From the NCBI RefSeq assembly GCF_007990775.1, contig NZ_BJXB01000059.1, forward strand, positions 1 to 14,198: 14,198 bases of DNA, written 5' to 3'. Below, piece by piece: positions 6,243 through 12,677 of this stretch (position 1 is the first letter of the stretch; each line of letters begins with the position of its first letter). The position numbers were made by a program, and so were the translations under genes. The notes below the pieces were generated by a model. It saw nothing but the letters and a program-made list of their open reading frames with translations. It was not told the DNA's origin and did no database searches. This DNA is from Deinococcus cellulosilyticus NBRC 106333 = KACC 11606. Its GTDB lineage: Bacteria; Deinococcota; Deinococci; Deinococcales; Deinococcaceae.

Positions 6243-6259
6243 CTTTGTCCCCTAGAGAA

Positions 6260-6268
6260 GTGCCAGAT
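6260..6268 (+). repeat. Right target-site duplication of the IS4 element
   Basis: A second perfect copy of GTGCCAGAT, adjoining the right inverted repeat. Confidence 0.85.
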
Positions 6269-6387
6269 CTAGGGCTCTTGCATACTGGGGGTTAAGGTAG
6301 CAACTGTATTGGGTGTCAAGGGGTGTTTCCAGAATCCGCTAAAATAGCGCTACCTTCTCAAAGGTGAATGGCTTCAGGAGGAAAGCA

Positions 6388-6603
6388 ATGCCCAGATCTC
6401 AAACCGAGCTTTTGAAGATGATCGACGTCTTATTGGACCCCAAGACTCTGGAGCGAAAGTATGGCCAAACCATGGAAGAACTTATCCGATGGGTCCCTCA
6501 CCCTGAACCAGCTGAAGTCATCATGGCCGCAGAATTGGGAGCCTCCAGCGAAGAGATCTTACAGAAATTGATGTCTTATCAACCCATTGCTCTGGGGCAA
6601 TGA
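6388..6603 (+). CDS. Small soluble protein (71 aa), unknown function
   Basis: It begins MPRSQTELLKMIDVLLDPKT and ends LMSYQPIALGQ. It is probably all-helical and mildly acidic, with no membrane segment or cysteine. A strong ribosome site AGGAGG lies six bases before the ATG at 6388, which decides against the upstream ATG at 6364. TAAAAT at 6340-6345 could be the -10. The gene is squeezed between two insertion sequences: the IS4 right duplication ends 119 bases upstream, and the IS110 element begins almost at its stop codon. It has probably lost its own 3' region to the IS110 insertion. I do not recognise the family. Confidence 0.65.
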   Translation: MPRSQTELLKMIDVLLDPKTLERKYGQTMEELIRWVPHPEPAEVIMAAELGASSEEILQKLMSYQPIALGQ

Positions 6604-6611
6604 GCTGAACA

Positions 6612-7562
6612 TCATGTCTGAATTTCAAGATTGGGCTGCCAGGACTGTTTTGAGTGCATCATGGCATTCAAAATGACCAGCAGTTTTCGCATTGCTGCCA
6701 CCATTGCAAGCTTTTTCGGTTTCCCTCTGGACACCAGTTGTTTGAAGAACCTCTGGATCACCGGATTCACCCGCACACAGGCCACCGTAGCCATATAGAG
6801 CACGGCTCGGATGTCTCCTCGCCCACCCCAGACTGATCCCCTGCCTTTTTTGGTGCCGCTGTCCTGGTTGATTGGGGCCACACCCACCAGGCTGGCGATT
6901 TTTTGTCGGTTGAGTTTCCCCAATTCAGGTAAACCCGCAATGAGCGTGGCAGACAACACTGGCCCGACTCCGGGCACCGTCTGCAACAACTCAAAGACTT
7001 CTGAAGTCTCAGCATGCTTCTGGATGACCTCCAGCATCTGGGCTTCCACCACCTCCACCTGCTCTTTCACAAAAGCAGCCGTCGTCGACAACTGGTGTTT
7101 CACCCAGTCATCGTGAACCTGTTTGAGACGGTTATTCTCGATCACCAGTAGCTCCACCAGTTGGCGACGACGGGTCATCAACGCCTCCAGACTTCTGGTG
7201 TGGGAATTGGCCAGGGGTCTGACCTCGGGTCTTAACACCTGGGCAAAACGGGCCATCATCAAGGCATCAATGGAGTCTGTTTTGGCGAGTCTGCCTGTGG
7301 CCCTGGAGAAATCTTTGATCTGTCGGAAATTCAAGACCGCAGCAGCAAGACCAGCATCCTGTAAAGCCAATGCAGCAGGCATTTCCAGCCCTCCGGTGGC
7401 TTCCAGAACCACCAGCGGATGTTCTAGTGCAGTCAGGTGTAAGAGAAGCTTTTGAATGCCCTGGGGAGTGTTGGGAAACGGGAGGACCTCACCCTGAGGG
7501 AGAATGGCAACGTCCAGCTGCCGTTTGGAAACATCAATGCCAACGAAGGTTTCTGCTTCCAT
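6612..7562 (-). CDS. IS110-family transposase (DEDD recombinase)
   Basis: The 316-aa protein starts MEAETFVGIDVSKRQLDVA. The N-terminal RuvC-like domain shows the acidic residues in GIDVSK, LEATGG and KTDSIDALMMAR. The C-terminal domain has VPGVGPVLSATLIAGLPELG, then ASLVGVAP and WGGRGDIRAVLYMA, including the conserved serine region of IS110/IS1111/IS902 enzymes. These recombinases insert DNA at sites specified by a bridge RNA. The start at 7562 is chosen for the ribosome site AGGAGG six bases upstream; the longer frame to 7601 lacks one. The frame is intact. Confidence 0.92.
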   Translation of the reverse strand: MEAETFVGIDVSKRQLDVAILPQGEVLPFPNTPQGIQKLLLHLTALEHPLVVLEATGGLEMPAALALQDAGLAAAVLNFRQIKDFSRATGRLAKTDSIDALMMARFAQVLRPEVRPLANSHTRSLEALMTRRRQLVELLVIENNRLKQVHDDWVKHQLSTTAAFVKEQVEVVEAQMLEVIQKHAETSEVFELLQTVPGVGPVLSATLIAGLPELGKLNRQKIASLVGVAPINQDSGTKKGRGSVWGGRGDIRAVLYMATVACVRVNPVIQRFFKQLVSRGKPKKLAMVAAMRKLLVILNAMMHSKQSWQPNLEIQT

Positions 7563-7748
7563 GTTTGGCCTCCTGAGTGGGACGATCTCTGCCAAAGACA
7601 CGCTTGTGGATGCGAACTCCAGGTTCAGGCAACTGTTCGTCTTTCAGGCATTGATCGGGAAGGCCAGCGATCCTTGCTACCTTACGGTGTTTTCCACCTT
7701 GCGTTAAGCTCCGAACTGCTGGCCACAGTCCCAACTTGGAATATACAA
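7563..7748 (-). ncRNA. Candidate IS110 bridge-RNA region
   Basis: A 186-base non-coding stretch between the transposase start and the inferred element end. In IS110-group elements the long end upstream of the transposase encodes the bridge RNA with target- and donor-binding loops. I see the location and length but have not folded it, so this is an inference from family architecture. Confidence 0.4.
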
Positions 7749-7784
7749 GCGTAGCTGTCACCAGGTATCATGTAGCCGTTTTTT
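7749..7784 (+). repeat. Intergenic repeat copy A, truncated by IS110
   Basis: GCGTAGCTGTCACCAGG followed by TATCATGTAGCCG and six T. It matches copies B (9661-9700), C (11381-11420) and D (12817-12859) but lacks the first GGTG of the hairpin, at exactly the point where the IS110 sequence begins. Before insertion it would have followed the 71-aa gene. Confidence 0.75.
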
Positions 7785-7875
7785 GTTCTCCCAAACAGCA
7801 AATAAAGTTAGCCAATCAAAACATGTTGGCTTTTCATATCCTCAATCATGACTCACAATGGTAAGCAGATAACAC

Positions 7876-9579
7876 ATGCTCTGTCCTGCCTGCTCCACTA
7901 CCCTGATCGATGGATTACGGACCTGCCCAGCCTGCGGTTGGCTGTTGCAACACCACCTTTCCAGAGGGACAAAACTCCAAGCTGGCAAATACACCGTCGG
8001 CAAGGTGTTGGGCAGGGGAGGTTTTGGCATCACCTACCAGGGGGCCAACACCATCCTGGGTTCGGTGGTGGCCATCAAAGAAATGTTCATGGAAGGAAGC
8101 TCCAGAACCCCTTCTGGAAGGGTAATCCACCCTTCGCACTTGGATTACCCTCAGGCCAGAGATGATTTCATCAAAGAAGCCCAAATCCTCGCCCGCTTCG
8201 ATCACCCCTCGGTGGTTCGGGTGTTCGATGCCTTTGAAGAGAATCATACGGTCTACCTGGTGATGGAACTCCTTCTGGGTGACACCCTTGCCAGCCTCAT
8301 CCAAAGCCGAACCTTTGATTCAACAGAACTGATTGTACTGACCAGACAACTACTGGAGGGTTTGAAATTGCTCCACGATGCTGGACTGATCCACAGGGAT
8401 GTCAAACCTGAGAACATCTTGTTGACCCCCTCAGGACGCGCCGTGCTGATTGATTTTGGAACCGCCCGGGCGTATCAGGCTGGAAAAACTACCCATCACA
8501 CCCGGATCGTCACTCCGGGGTATGCTCCACTTGAACAGTATGCTGGCGCAGCCCGGTATGGGCCTTACACGGATCTGTATGCCCTCGGGGCGTCGCTTTA
8601 CCATCTGATAGTCGGTGAGATGCCTCCCCCTGCCACAGATCGTGTGATGGGGATCCCCCTGCTTCCGCTTCCAGAAGGTTTGATGGAGGGGTTCAGGGGT
8701 ATGGTGTTTGCCTGCCTCAGCTTGAAAGTTGAGGACCGCCCTCAAACGGTGGTGGAAGCCTTCAATCTCCTGAACAGTGAAAAAGGAAAGGCTGAAGGCC
8801 AAACTTCGATCACCCATGCCGTTCCCTTTGCGGACAACACAAGACAGGTCATTGTGCACCCCTGCACCGAAGCCTCGCTCCGCACAGACGACGGCATGAA
8901 AAAGCGTTCTTTCTTGCCCCATGGTGACCCGGATCATCTGGACCTCACCCATTTCAGCAACGGCGTCCTGACTTTTGACTGCAAGGTGCTGGGAACACTC
9001 TCCTCCTCCACAAAAAAGCACCTGCAATTGACATACGTCCTGAAAGACGGGTCCTGCGTTGAAATCAAGGGCCTGACCCTTCCACACCACGTGTACCTCT
9101 CAGACCTGGATGACTTTGTGGTGGCGATGCATTACCAGATGTGGCCCGGCCTCAACCTTTTTCGCAATGGGTGTGTGGACATCCTTCCTGCCAAAGCCGT
9201 GATCGGGGATCTGCTGGGTTTGCGGGCCATGCCCAAAGAGGCAAAAATCGGGCCGGATCTTTCCTTTTCCAGGGTTCCCAGTTGCACCTTCAAAAAAGAA
9301 CCCAATCAAACGCTGGTGGGGGAGCGTTACCGGGACACAACCCGGCAGGAAGGAAAAACGGTGGTTTTTGACCTGGACGGTCAACCCGGTGAGGTTTGCA
9401 TTGCGACATTTGACAGCAATCTTGGCTCCACTGGTCCGAGTTGCATCAGGCACCTCACCCAGAAAACTCCGTTCACATTGAACATCTCCGGGTACCTGGG
9501 GAGGGTTTTTTACACCCTGACGCCAGAAACGAAGATCGAGATAGGAAAGCCTTTTGACGGTATGGTGTACTTTGATTGA
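7876..9579 (+). CDS. Ser/Thr protein kinase, N-terminal zinc ribbon, novel C-terminal domain
   Basis: This 567-aa protein opens with a zinc ribbon (CPAC at 3-6 and CPAC at 17-20). A complete Hanks-type kinase domain follows (about 38-297): GRGGFG (46-51), K68 in VAIKE, HRDVKPEN (173-180), DFG (193-195) and TPGYAPLEQY (213-222). Residues ~300-567 form a region with no recognised motif and no membrane helix; it contains many short beta-like stretches and may be a sensor or substrate-binding domain. The kinase is expected to be cytoplasmic. It differs from the kinase at 3545-4546 in having its zinc ribbon at the other end. No clear promoter or ribosome site is visible; the IS110 element sits 127 bases upstream and may have altered expression. 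Confidence 0.88.
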   Translation: MLCPACSTTLIDGLRTCPACGWLLQHHLSRGTKLQAGKYTVGKVLGRGGFGITYQGANTILGSVVAIKEMFMEGSSRTPSGRVIHPSHLDYPQARDDFIKEAQILARFDHPSVVRVFDAFEENHTVYLVMELLLGDTLASLIQSRTFDSTELIVLTRQLLEGLKLLHDAGLIHRDVKPENILLTPSGRAVLIDFGTARAYQAGKTTHHTRIVTPGYAPLEQYAGAARYGPYTDLYALGASLYHLIVGEMPPPATDRVMGIPLLPLPEGLMEGFRGMVFACLSLKVEDRPQTVVEAFNLLNSEKGKAEGQTSITHAVPFADNTRQVIVHPCTEASLRTDDGMKKRSFLPHGDPDHLDLTHFSNGVLTFDCKVLGTLSSSTKKHLQLTYVLKDGSCVEIKGLTLPHHVYLSDLDDFVVAMHYQMWPGLNLFRNGCVDILPAKAVIGDLLGLRAMPKEAKIGPDLSFSRVPSCTFKKEPNQTLVGERYRDTTRQEGKTVVFDLDGQPGEVCIATFDSNLGSTGPSCIRHLTQKTPFTLNISGYLGRVFYTLTPETKIEIGKPFDGMVYFD

Positions 9580-9660
9580 CTCGACCTTGCTGTTGGTGTC
9601 CCAGATAGGATTAGTTGAGCCTAGATTCGCTGTCGAGCTTAATTATACGTCTGGAAGCAT

Positions 9661-9700
9661 AAAAAATGGCTACATGATACCTGGCGACAGCTACGCCACC
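9661..9700 (-). repeat. Intergenic repeat copy B
   Basis: On the minus strand: GGTGGCGTAGCTGTCGCCAG, then GTATCATGTAGCC, A and six T. The stem GGTGGC/GTCGCC has a six-base loop. Copy A is identical over most of its length. It lies 81 bases after the kinase stop, but in the opposite orientation. Confidence 0.75.
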
Positions 9701-9728
9701 TTAACCCCAGGTTGGGTAGGCAGAACGG

Positions 9729-9875
9729 GCGAGACGCAATGAGGTGGCCGACCTGCTGGTGGAAAAAGGGAAAGCGAAGATGGTGGCGTTGGTGGCCTGC
9801 ATGCGCAAGATGCTGGTGATGGCCAATGCCATGGTGAAGTCGAAGACGACCTGGACGTTGGATCTTGCGGGCTGA
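9729..9875 (+). pseudogene. IS110-family transposase C-terminal remnant
   Basis: About 48 codons on the plus strand read RRNEVADLLVEKGKAKMVAL, then VACMRKMLVMANAMVKSK and a tryptophan, before TGA at 9873. This aligns with the C-terminus of the intact IS110 transposase (FFKQLVSRGKPKKLAMVAAM, then RKLLVILNAMMHSKQSW) but is clearly diverged, so it derives from a different element. Everything upstream, including both catalytic domains, is gone. It lies 30 bases from repeat copy B, in the same relative orientation as the intact element and copy A. Confidence 0.75.
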
Positions 9876-9967
9876 CAGGATCAAATGGGTTCACCTCCCT
9901 TGACTTTCTTCACAGTGACTCCTGCAAGAAAAATCCCGTCTTGCCCGGGCGTGAGAAGGCGAGAGAA

Positions 9968-10222
9968 TCAGCAAGGGTGGATCTGGCCACCTTGCACCGA
10001 GAAGCGCGCCCCACAACTCGGGAGGCACTGCACGTCCGGGGTGAGGGTGGGGTGGTCATCGGGACCGGTAAGGGACCAGGTGTCCCCAGGGAGGTATCCG
10101 GTGAAGCCGCAGTAGGGGCACACCAGAAACAGGTGCTCCCTCTCAAAGAACAGGGTGCCGGGTGGGGGCGGCTCCTCACGCTCCAGACGGACCACCCTGG
10201 ATTGCAGGGTCTGGTAGGGCAT
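9968..10222 (-). CDS. Small zinc-ribbon protein, DUF6527-like (84 aa)
   Basis: A basic/proline N-terminus is followed by CPYC (35-38), W49, DDHPTLTPDVQC (55-66), C70 and a final HPC. The pattern of CxxC, Trp, (H/D)PT.(T/S)P.(V/I), Cys and a terminal F...G.I block recalls DUF6527 proteins, common in phages. The usual His-Phe pair appears here as ARF, so the match is partial. Four or five cysteines suggest zinc binding. A strong ribosome site GAGGAGG precedes the ATG at 10222 by four bases. It overlaps a longer proline-rich frame that I regard as a shadow. Role unknown; its neighbourhood (endolysin fragment) supports a prophage origin. Confidence 0.6.
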   Translation of the reverse strand: MPYQTLQSRVVRLEREEPPPPGTLFFEREHLFLVCPYCGFTGYLPGDTWSLTGPDDHPTLTPDVQCLPSCGARFSVQGGQIHPC

Positions 10223-10276
10223 GGCGCCTCCTCAAAGTGGCCAAAATGACTGCTGGTCGGGTGTGTGCAGTACGGC

Positions 10277-10307
10277 AAAAAACACACCCAGAATTTTGAT
10301 CTGGGTG
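10277..10307 (-). terminator. Intrinsic terminator, minus strand
   Basis: CACCCAGA (10285-10292) pairs with TCTGGGTG (10300-10307). Read on the minus strand, the stem is followed by TG and six T. It would end transcripts coming from the GH19-like pseudogene and stands upstream of the DUF6527-like gene. Confidence 0.7.
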
Positions 10308-10628
10308 CAGAAATGGATTTTTTGCGGCGTCACACGGCTGAATCTTCATGAGCTGAGGAAGCCCGTCCACTGTAGGCATTGTGGACAAATTGCACGAAAC
10401 TGTAGGCGAGATCTACACTGAGGGTAGGCACAAAAGTGCCAAATTCATTAAAGGAGAATCTGCAATTGATTCGAATTCATCTGGCAGTCGCACTGCGCTA
10501 CACATATCGCCCAAGGCCTGAAGGGTACTTCAGACCCCTGCAAACCCTGAACCTGAAGGACCAGCTGAGGCGGATCATGCCCCTCAGGGTGGTGAAGTTG
10601 CCACCACTGGTCTTGCTGAGCGGACTGC
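10308..10628. other. Gene-poor stretch
   Basis: Frames on both strands are open over parts of this region (for example 10467-10636 plus, with AAAGGAG before a TTG, and 10498-10713 minus), but none shows a recognisable protein. The only clear structure is the small inverted repeat GGCAC-AAAA-GTGCC at 10427-10440 and two copies of CTGTAGGC near 10370 and 10400. It is probably the decayed end of a minus-strand phage gene block. Confidence 0.4.
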
Positions 10629-11021
10629 TCACCTGATGTAGATCCTGGTGGGGTCGGTGGCATTCACCGTGGTGAATGTCCCCTCCACCCTCTGGCCAGT
10701 CACGTCCTTCCATCCTCCTTTCCCATCTGGGATGAACACCTGCAGGCTTTCCTTTTCGGGGAGGGCCTGCAGGACTTTTTCGGTGTATTCGATGCGGTCT
10801 TTCAGGCCGAGTTTCGCAGGGCCGTTGATGGCCCGAGTGACCGCCTCCCAGTCCCGCTGGTCAGCCAGTTCGTTGCAGCGGTGGTTCTACCAGTAGGTGA
10901 GGGCCGCTTCGACAGCGACCTCCACAGTGAGCAGCAGGTCCGGATCGGCAATCAGGTTCACCCCGGTCCACTGGCAGGCCTGCTTGTAGTTGTCCCTCCC
11001 GGTGGTGAGGATGAACCGCAT
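10629..11021 (-). pseudogene. GH19 chitinase/endolysin-like pseudogene
   Basis: From ATG 11021 the minus strand reads MRFILTTGRDNYKQACQWTG and continues through ADPDLLLTVEVAVEAALTYW to TAG at 10889-10887. The same frame then resumes NHRCNELADQRDWEAVTRAI, then NGPAKLGLKDRIEYTEKVLQ, and ends at 10629. This matches the C-terminal half of GH19 chitinase-like lysozymes used as phage endolysins (pattern: RG.IQ.TGRDNY..A...G.DL...P..L, then FW....LN.LAD..D...ITR.INGG..G..DR). The TAG most likely replaced a Trp codon (TGG). The N-terminal part with the catalytic glutamates is missing, with a stop just upstream. The gene is dead through truncation and a nonsense change, and marks former phage or lysis DNA. 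Confidence 0.72.
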
Positions 11022-11089
11022 AAGCTGATCCGAAATGAGCGTCTAGCTGCCTGAAGAAAATCCGCAAAAGAAAAACAGAAAGTGGCTTT

Positions 11090-11374
11090 GTGCTGGGGTT
11101 CCCAGTGTTACCTGAGAAACCCTGTACTGTACAAAAAGAGGTTCAGGTGGAAGAGACGCAAGCACCAGGTAAACAACCCCCTGCAGACGTGGCTACGGTG
11201 CTGCTGGCAGATTCCCTGCCTGTGCAAACGCTGAAGGCCTTGAAAGATGCTGGAGTCCCCTTGCGCTGGGCCCCGTTGGGCAGGGTGTTCACAGTGCCGG
11301 AATGGGGAGATCGGGCACAGGCACTGTTGAAAGCTTTTGAGGAATTGACTCCAGCAAACCCTGAGCACTTCTGA
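11090..11374 (+). CDS. Small hypothetical protein (94 aa)
   Basis: The C-terminal two-thirds look coding: VATVLLADSLPVQTLKALKD, then VPLRWAPLGRVFTVPEWGDR and ALLKAFEEL. The fold is probably mixed alpha/beta and soluble. The N-terminal part is low-complexity (EVQVEETQAPGKQPPAD). GTG at 11090 is the first plausible start, but no ribosome site is convincing and the frame stays open further upstream, so the true N-terminus may have been replaced. It ends six bases before repeat copy C, which could terminate it. I do not recognise the family. Confidence 0.5.
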   Translation: MLGFPVLPEKPCTVQKEVQVEETQAPGKQPPADVATVLLADSLPVQTLKALKDAGVPLRWAPLGRVFTVPEWGDRAQALLKAFEELTPANPEHF

Positions 11375-11380
11375 GGATCA

Positions 11381-11420
11381 GGTGGCGTAGCTGTCACCAG
11401 GGCTAAAGTAAGGCTTTTTT
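11381..11420 (+). repeat. Intergenic repeat copy C
   Basis: GGTGGCGTAGCTGTCACCAG, then a diverged 14-base segment (GGCTAAAGTAAGGC) and six T. The hairpin GGTGGC/GTCACC has a six-base loop. It starts six bases after the stop of the 94-aa gene. Confidence 0.75.
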
Positions 11421-11446
11421 GCTGAAGGTGACGCCATTTGTTGCGG

Positions 11447-11474
11447 ATGCAAATGTGAGCGCTCACATTTGCAT
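11447..11474. promoter_or_regulatory. Perfect 28-bp palindrome, LacI-type operator candidate
   Basis: A loop-free perfect palindrome centred between 11460 and 11461, with core AAATGTGAGCGCTCACATTT. The core differs by one base per half-site from the symmetric ideal lac operator, AATTGTGAGCGCTCACAATT. LacI/GalR-family repressors recognise such sites with a central CG. No LacI-family gene or sugar gene is present in the window. A possible -10 TATAAA lies at 11517-11522. Confidence 0.55.
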
Positions 11475-11614
11475 AAAATGTTGATGGCCAATTGTACAGT
11501 GGGACGGAAATTATCGGTATAAACGAAAAAATTCTCTCTGGCAAAGGGGATTTTCAGTTCAAAATGCAAAGCGGCAACTGGGAGCCAGAATGCCGCAACC
11601 CTCATGAGGGCTTA

Positions 11615-11646
11615 CACCAAGCTTGAGCCCGTGCTTGGTAATTTTT
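11615..11646 (+). terminator. Hairpin plus T-run upstream of the TGT-like gene
   Basis: ACCAAGC (11615-11621) pairs with GCTTGGT (11632-11638) around a 10-base loop, and AATTTTT follows. It would stop plus-strand transcription before the TGT-like promoter at 11670. Confidence 0.5.
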
Positions 11647-11666
11647 GTCGTCTGACACGACAAAAA
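11642..11666. repeat. 10-bp perfect inverted repeat next to a promoter
   Basis: TTTTTGTCGT, loop CTGAC, ACGACAAAAA. It ends four bases before the -35 of the TGT-like gene, a position suited to an operator, though it may also form a hairpin with the T-run of the preceding terminator. Confidence 0.5.
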
Positions 11667-11669
11667 CGC

Positions 11670-11698
11670 TTTACAACATGGCATTTAAATGCTATGAT
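11670..11698 (+). promoter_or_regulatory. Promoter of the TGT-like gene
   Basis: TTTACA (11670-11675) and TATGAT (11693-11698) are separated by 17 bases. The spacer contains the palindrome GCATTTAAATGC (11681-11692), a further candidate repressor site. The ATG lies 59 bases downstream with its own ribosome site. Confidence 0.65.
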
Positions 11699-11756
11699 AT
11701 CTTCACCCAGGAAGCGGGACACTTTCTGGGAAAACTTCCGCCAGGAGAGCTTTTCC

Positions 11757-12578
11757 ATGAAATTCATACCTGTCACGACCTATGGCCGTTGGTTCCCCAT
11801 CGACAGCCAGATCCAGCCCCATTTGCCCAAATTCGTTGATGATGTGATGGTCTCTTACCAGTTTGCCCAGCACATGAAAAAGCGCCCACCCCTGACCCTG
11901 TGGATTGACTCCGGAGGGTACGCCACACACAGACCCATTGCCCGGGTGCTGCCCATGAAAGACCGTGCGGGTTTCACCGTGGCCGGAGAGGTCCTGACCC
12001 CAGAGAAAGTCTTGGCCTTCCAGGAAAGACATGCAGACGTTGGGTTCACACTCGATTTCATTCTGGTGCCTGACCTTGGAACTGCAGAATGCACCCGCCG
12101 TTACGACTGGACCATCCAAAACGCGCTGTGGGCACAACAGCACCGCACGAACATGCGCATGCAGCTTTACGCAAGTGTGCAGGCCCTGTGTCCAACCACT
12201 GCCCGTGAAGCCGCCAGGATCTATCGTCAGCAAGGCATGGACGGTATCGGGGTGGGTGGCCTGGTGCCCAGGATTCGAGATTGGAAGGCCCTGACCCGAA
12301 TCCTGGAAGCTGTGCTGGAAGAAGCTGGAAACACACCAGTTCATGCGTTTGGTTTGGGCACTCCGGCCCTCCTAAAACTGCTGCAGAAAATGGGGGTGTC
12401 CAGTTCCGACTCCAGCAGTTACGTGCAGTGGGCCGGATTCCAGAAGAACTGGAAAGGCCGGGTGGCCACTGCACCCCTTTCAGAGGCTGCCACAGTGCGT
12501 TTGGCCCTCAGCAACCTCTCGGAGCTGTTGCAGACCGTTGGCCTTCAGAGAATGGAGCCGTTTCAGCAGGCGGGTTGA
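11757..12578 (+). CDS. TGT/DpdA-like transglycosylase, short form (273 aa)
   Basis: The protein is related to tRNA-guanine transglycosylases, TIM-barrel enzymes that swap guanine for a 7-deazaguanine base. Visible family marks are DSGGY (51-55; D51 matches the general-base Asp of DSGGFQ), GIGVGGLVPR (163-172; the glycine-rich base-binding loop), FGLGTP (198-203) and SSDSSSY (216-222), where D218 fits the nucleophile Asp as in archaeal-type enzymes. The zinc-binding CxCxxC...H motif and any PUA domain are missing, and the length is about 100 residues below bacterial Tgt. It may instead act on DNA, as DpdA does, or on another substrate. The start at 11757 is chosen for AGGAGAG eight bases upstream. 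A dead homologue lies at 1200-1705. Confidence 0.72.
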   Translation: MKFIPVTTYGRWFPIDSQIQPHLPKFVDDVMVSYQFAQHMKKRPPLTLWIDSGGYATHRPIARVLPMKDRAGFTVAGEVLTPEKVLAFQERHADVGFTLDFILVPDLGTAECTRRYDWTIQNALWAQQHRTNMRMQLYASVQALCPTTAREAARIYRQQGMDGIGVGGLVPRIRDWKALTRILEAVLEEAGNTPVHAFGLGTPALLKLLQKMGVSSSDSSSYVQWAGFQKNWKGRVATAPLSEAATVRLALSNLSELLQTVGLQRMEPFQQAG

Positions 12579-12615
12579 ACCGCTGCAAGCTTTGGTTTTT
12601 TAAGGTTTGTAAAGA

Positions 12616-12653
12616 TTGTTACGGGGTTGTCATTTGTAACAACCCCGTAACAA
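12616..12653. terminator. 15-bp perfect hairpin after the TGT-like gene
   Basis: TTGTTACGGGGTTGT pairs perfectly with ACAACCCCGTAACAA around an eight-base loop. It lies 38 bases after the TGT-like stop, but no T-run follows on the plus strand. It could be a transcript-stabilising 3' hairpin, a terminator of unusual form, or a binding site for a regulator of the small gene at 12678. Confidence 0.5.
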
Positions 12654-12677
12654 CCCACCCGGAAATACCCTTAAAAC

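Larger units (their letters stand above)
4610..6259 (+). mobile_element. Complete IS4-family element with a passenger gene
   Basis: The left end starts TTCATTAGGGGACAAAAT at 4610. The right end, read inward on the minus strand from 6259, is TTCTCTAGGGGACAAAGT. They agree at 16 of 21 positions, with an unbroken block TAGGGGACAAA. Perfect 9-bp direct repeats GTGCCAGAT flank both ends. The 1650-bp unit holds the transposase (4668-5711) and a second gene (5718-6242) that ends 17 bases before the right end. Removing it and one copy of the duplication rejoins the intergenic region between the kinase and the 71-aa gene. The intact ends and duplication suggest a fairly recent insertion. Confidence 0.88.
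6605..7748 (-). mobile_element. IS110-family element (ends approximate)
   Basis: The element contains an intact IS110 transposase (6612-7562) and about 186 bases of non-coding DNA upstream of it on the minus strand. The right-hand boundary is put at 7748/7749, because the sequence from 7749 on matches the inner part of a repeat present intact at 9661-9700 and 11381-11420, while everything before it diverges. The other boundary lies near 6605, just after the stop of the 71-aa gene. IS110 elements have no inverted repeats, so ends cannot be read directly. The non-coding stretch 7563-7748 is where IS110-group elements encode their bridge RNA. Confidence 0.7.

Noticed and set aside
8431..9090. 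219-codon antisense frame inside the second kinase
   Set aside because: Lies opposite a kinase with all catalytic motifs; no independent start signal or homology.
9910..10287. 125-codon proline-rich minus-strand frame overlapping the DUF6527-like gene
   Set aside because: The alternative frame has a better ribosome site and a coherent cysteine pattern.
10436..10636. 66-codon plus-strand frame with AAAGGAG upstream of an internal TTG
   Set aside because: Start geometry is acceptable but the sequence has no recognisable feature and overlaps other equally plausible frames.
11703..12344. 213-codon antisense frame opposite the TGT-like gene
   Set aside because: The plus-strand product carries conserved family motifs; the antisense frame does not and lacks a ribosome site.
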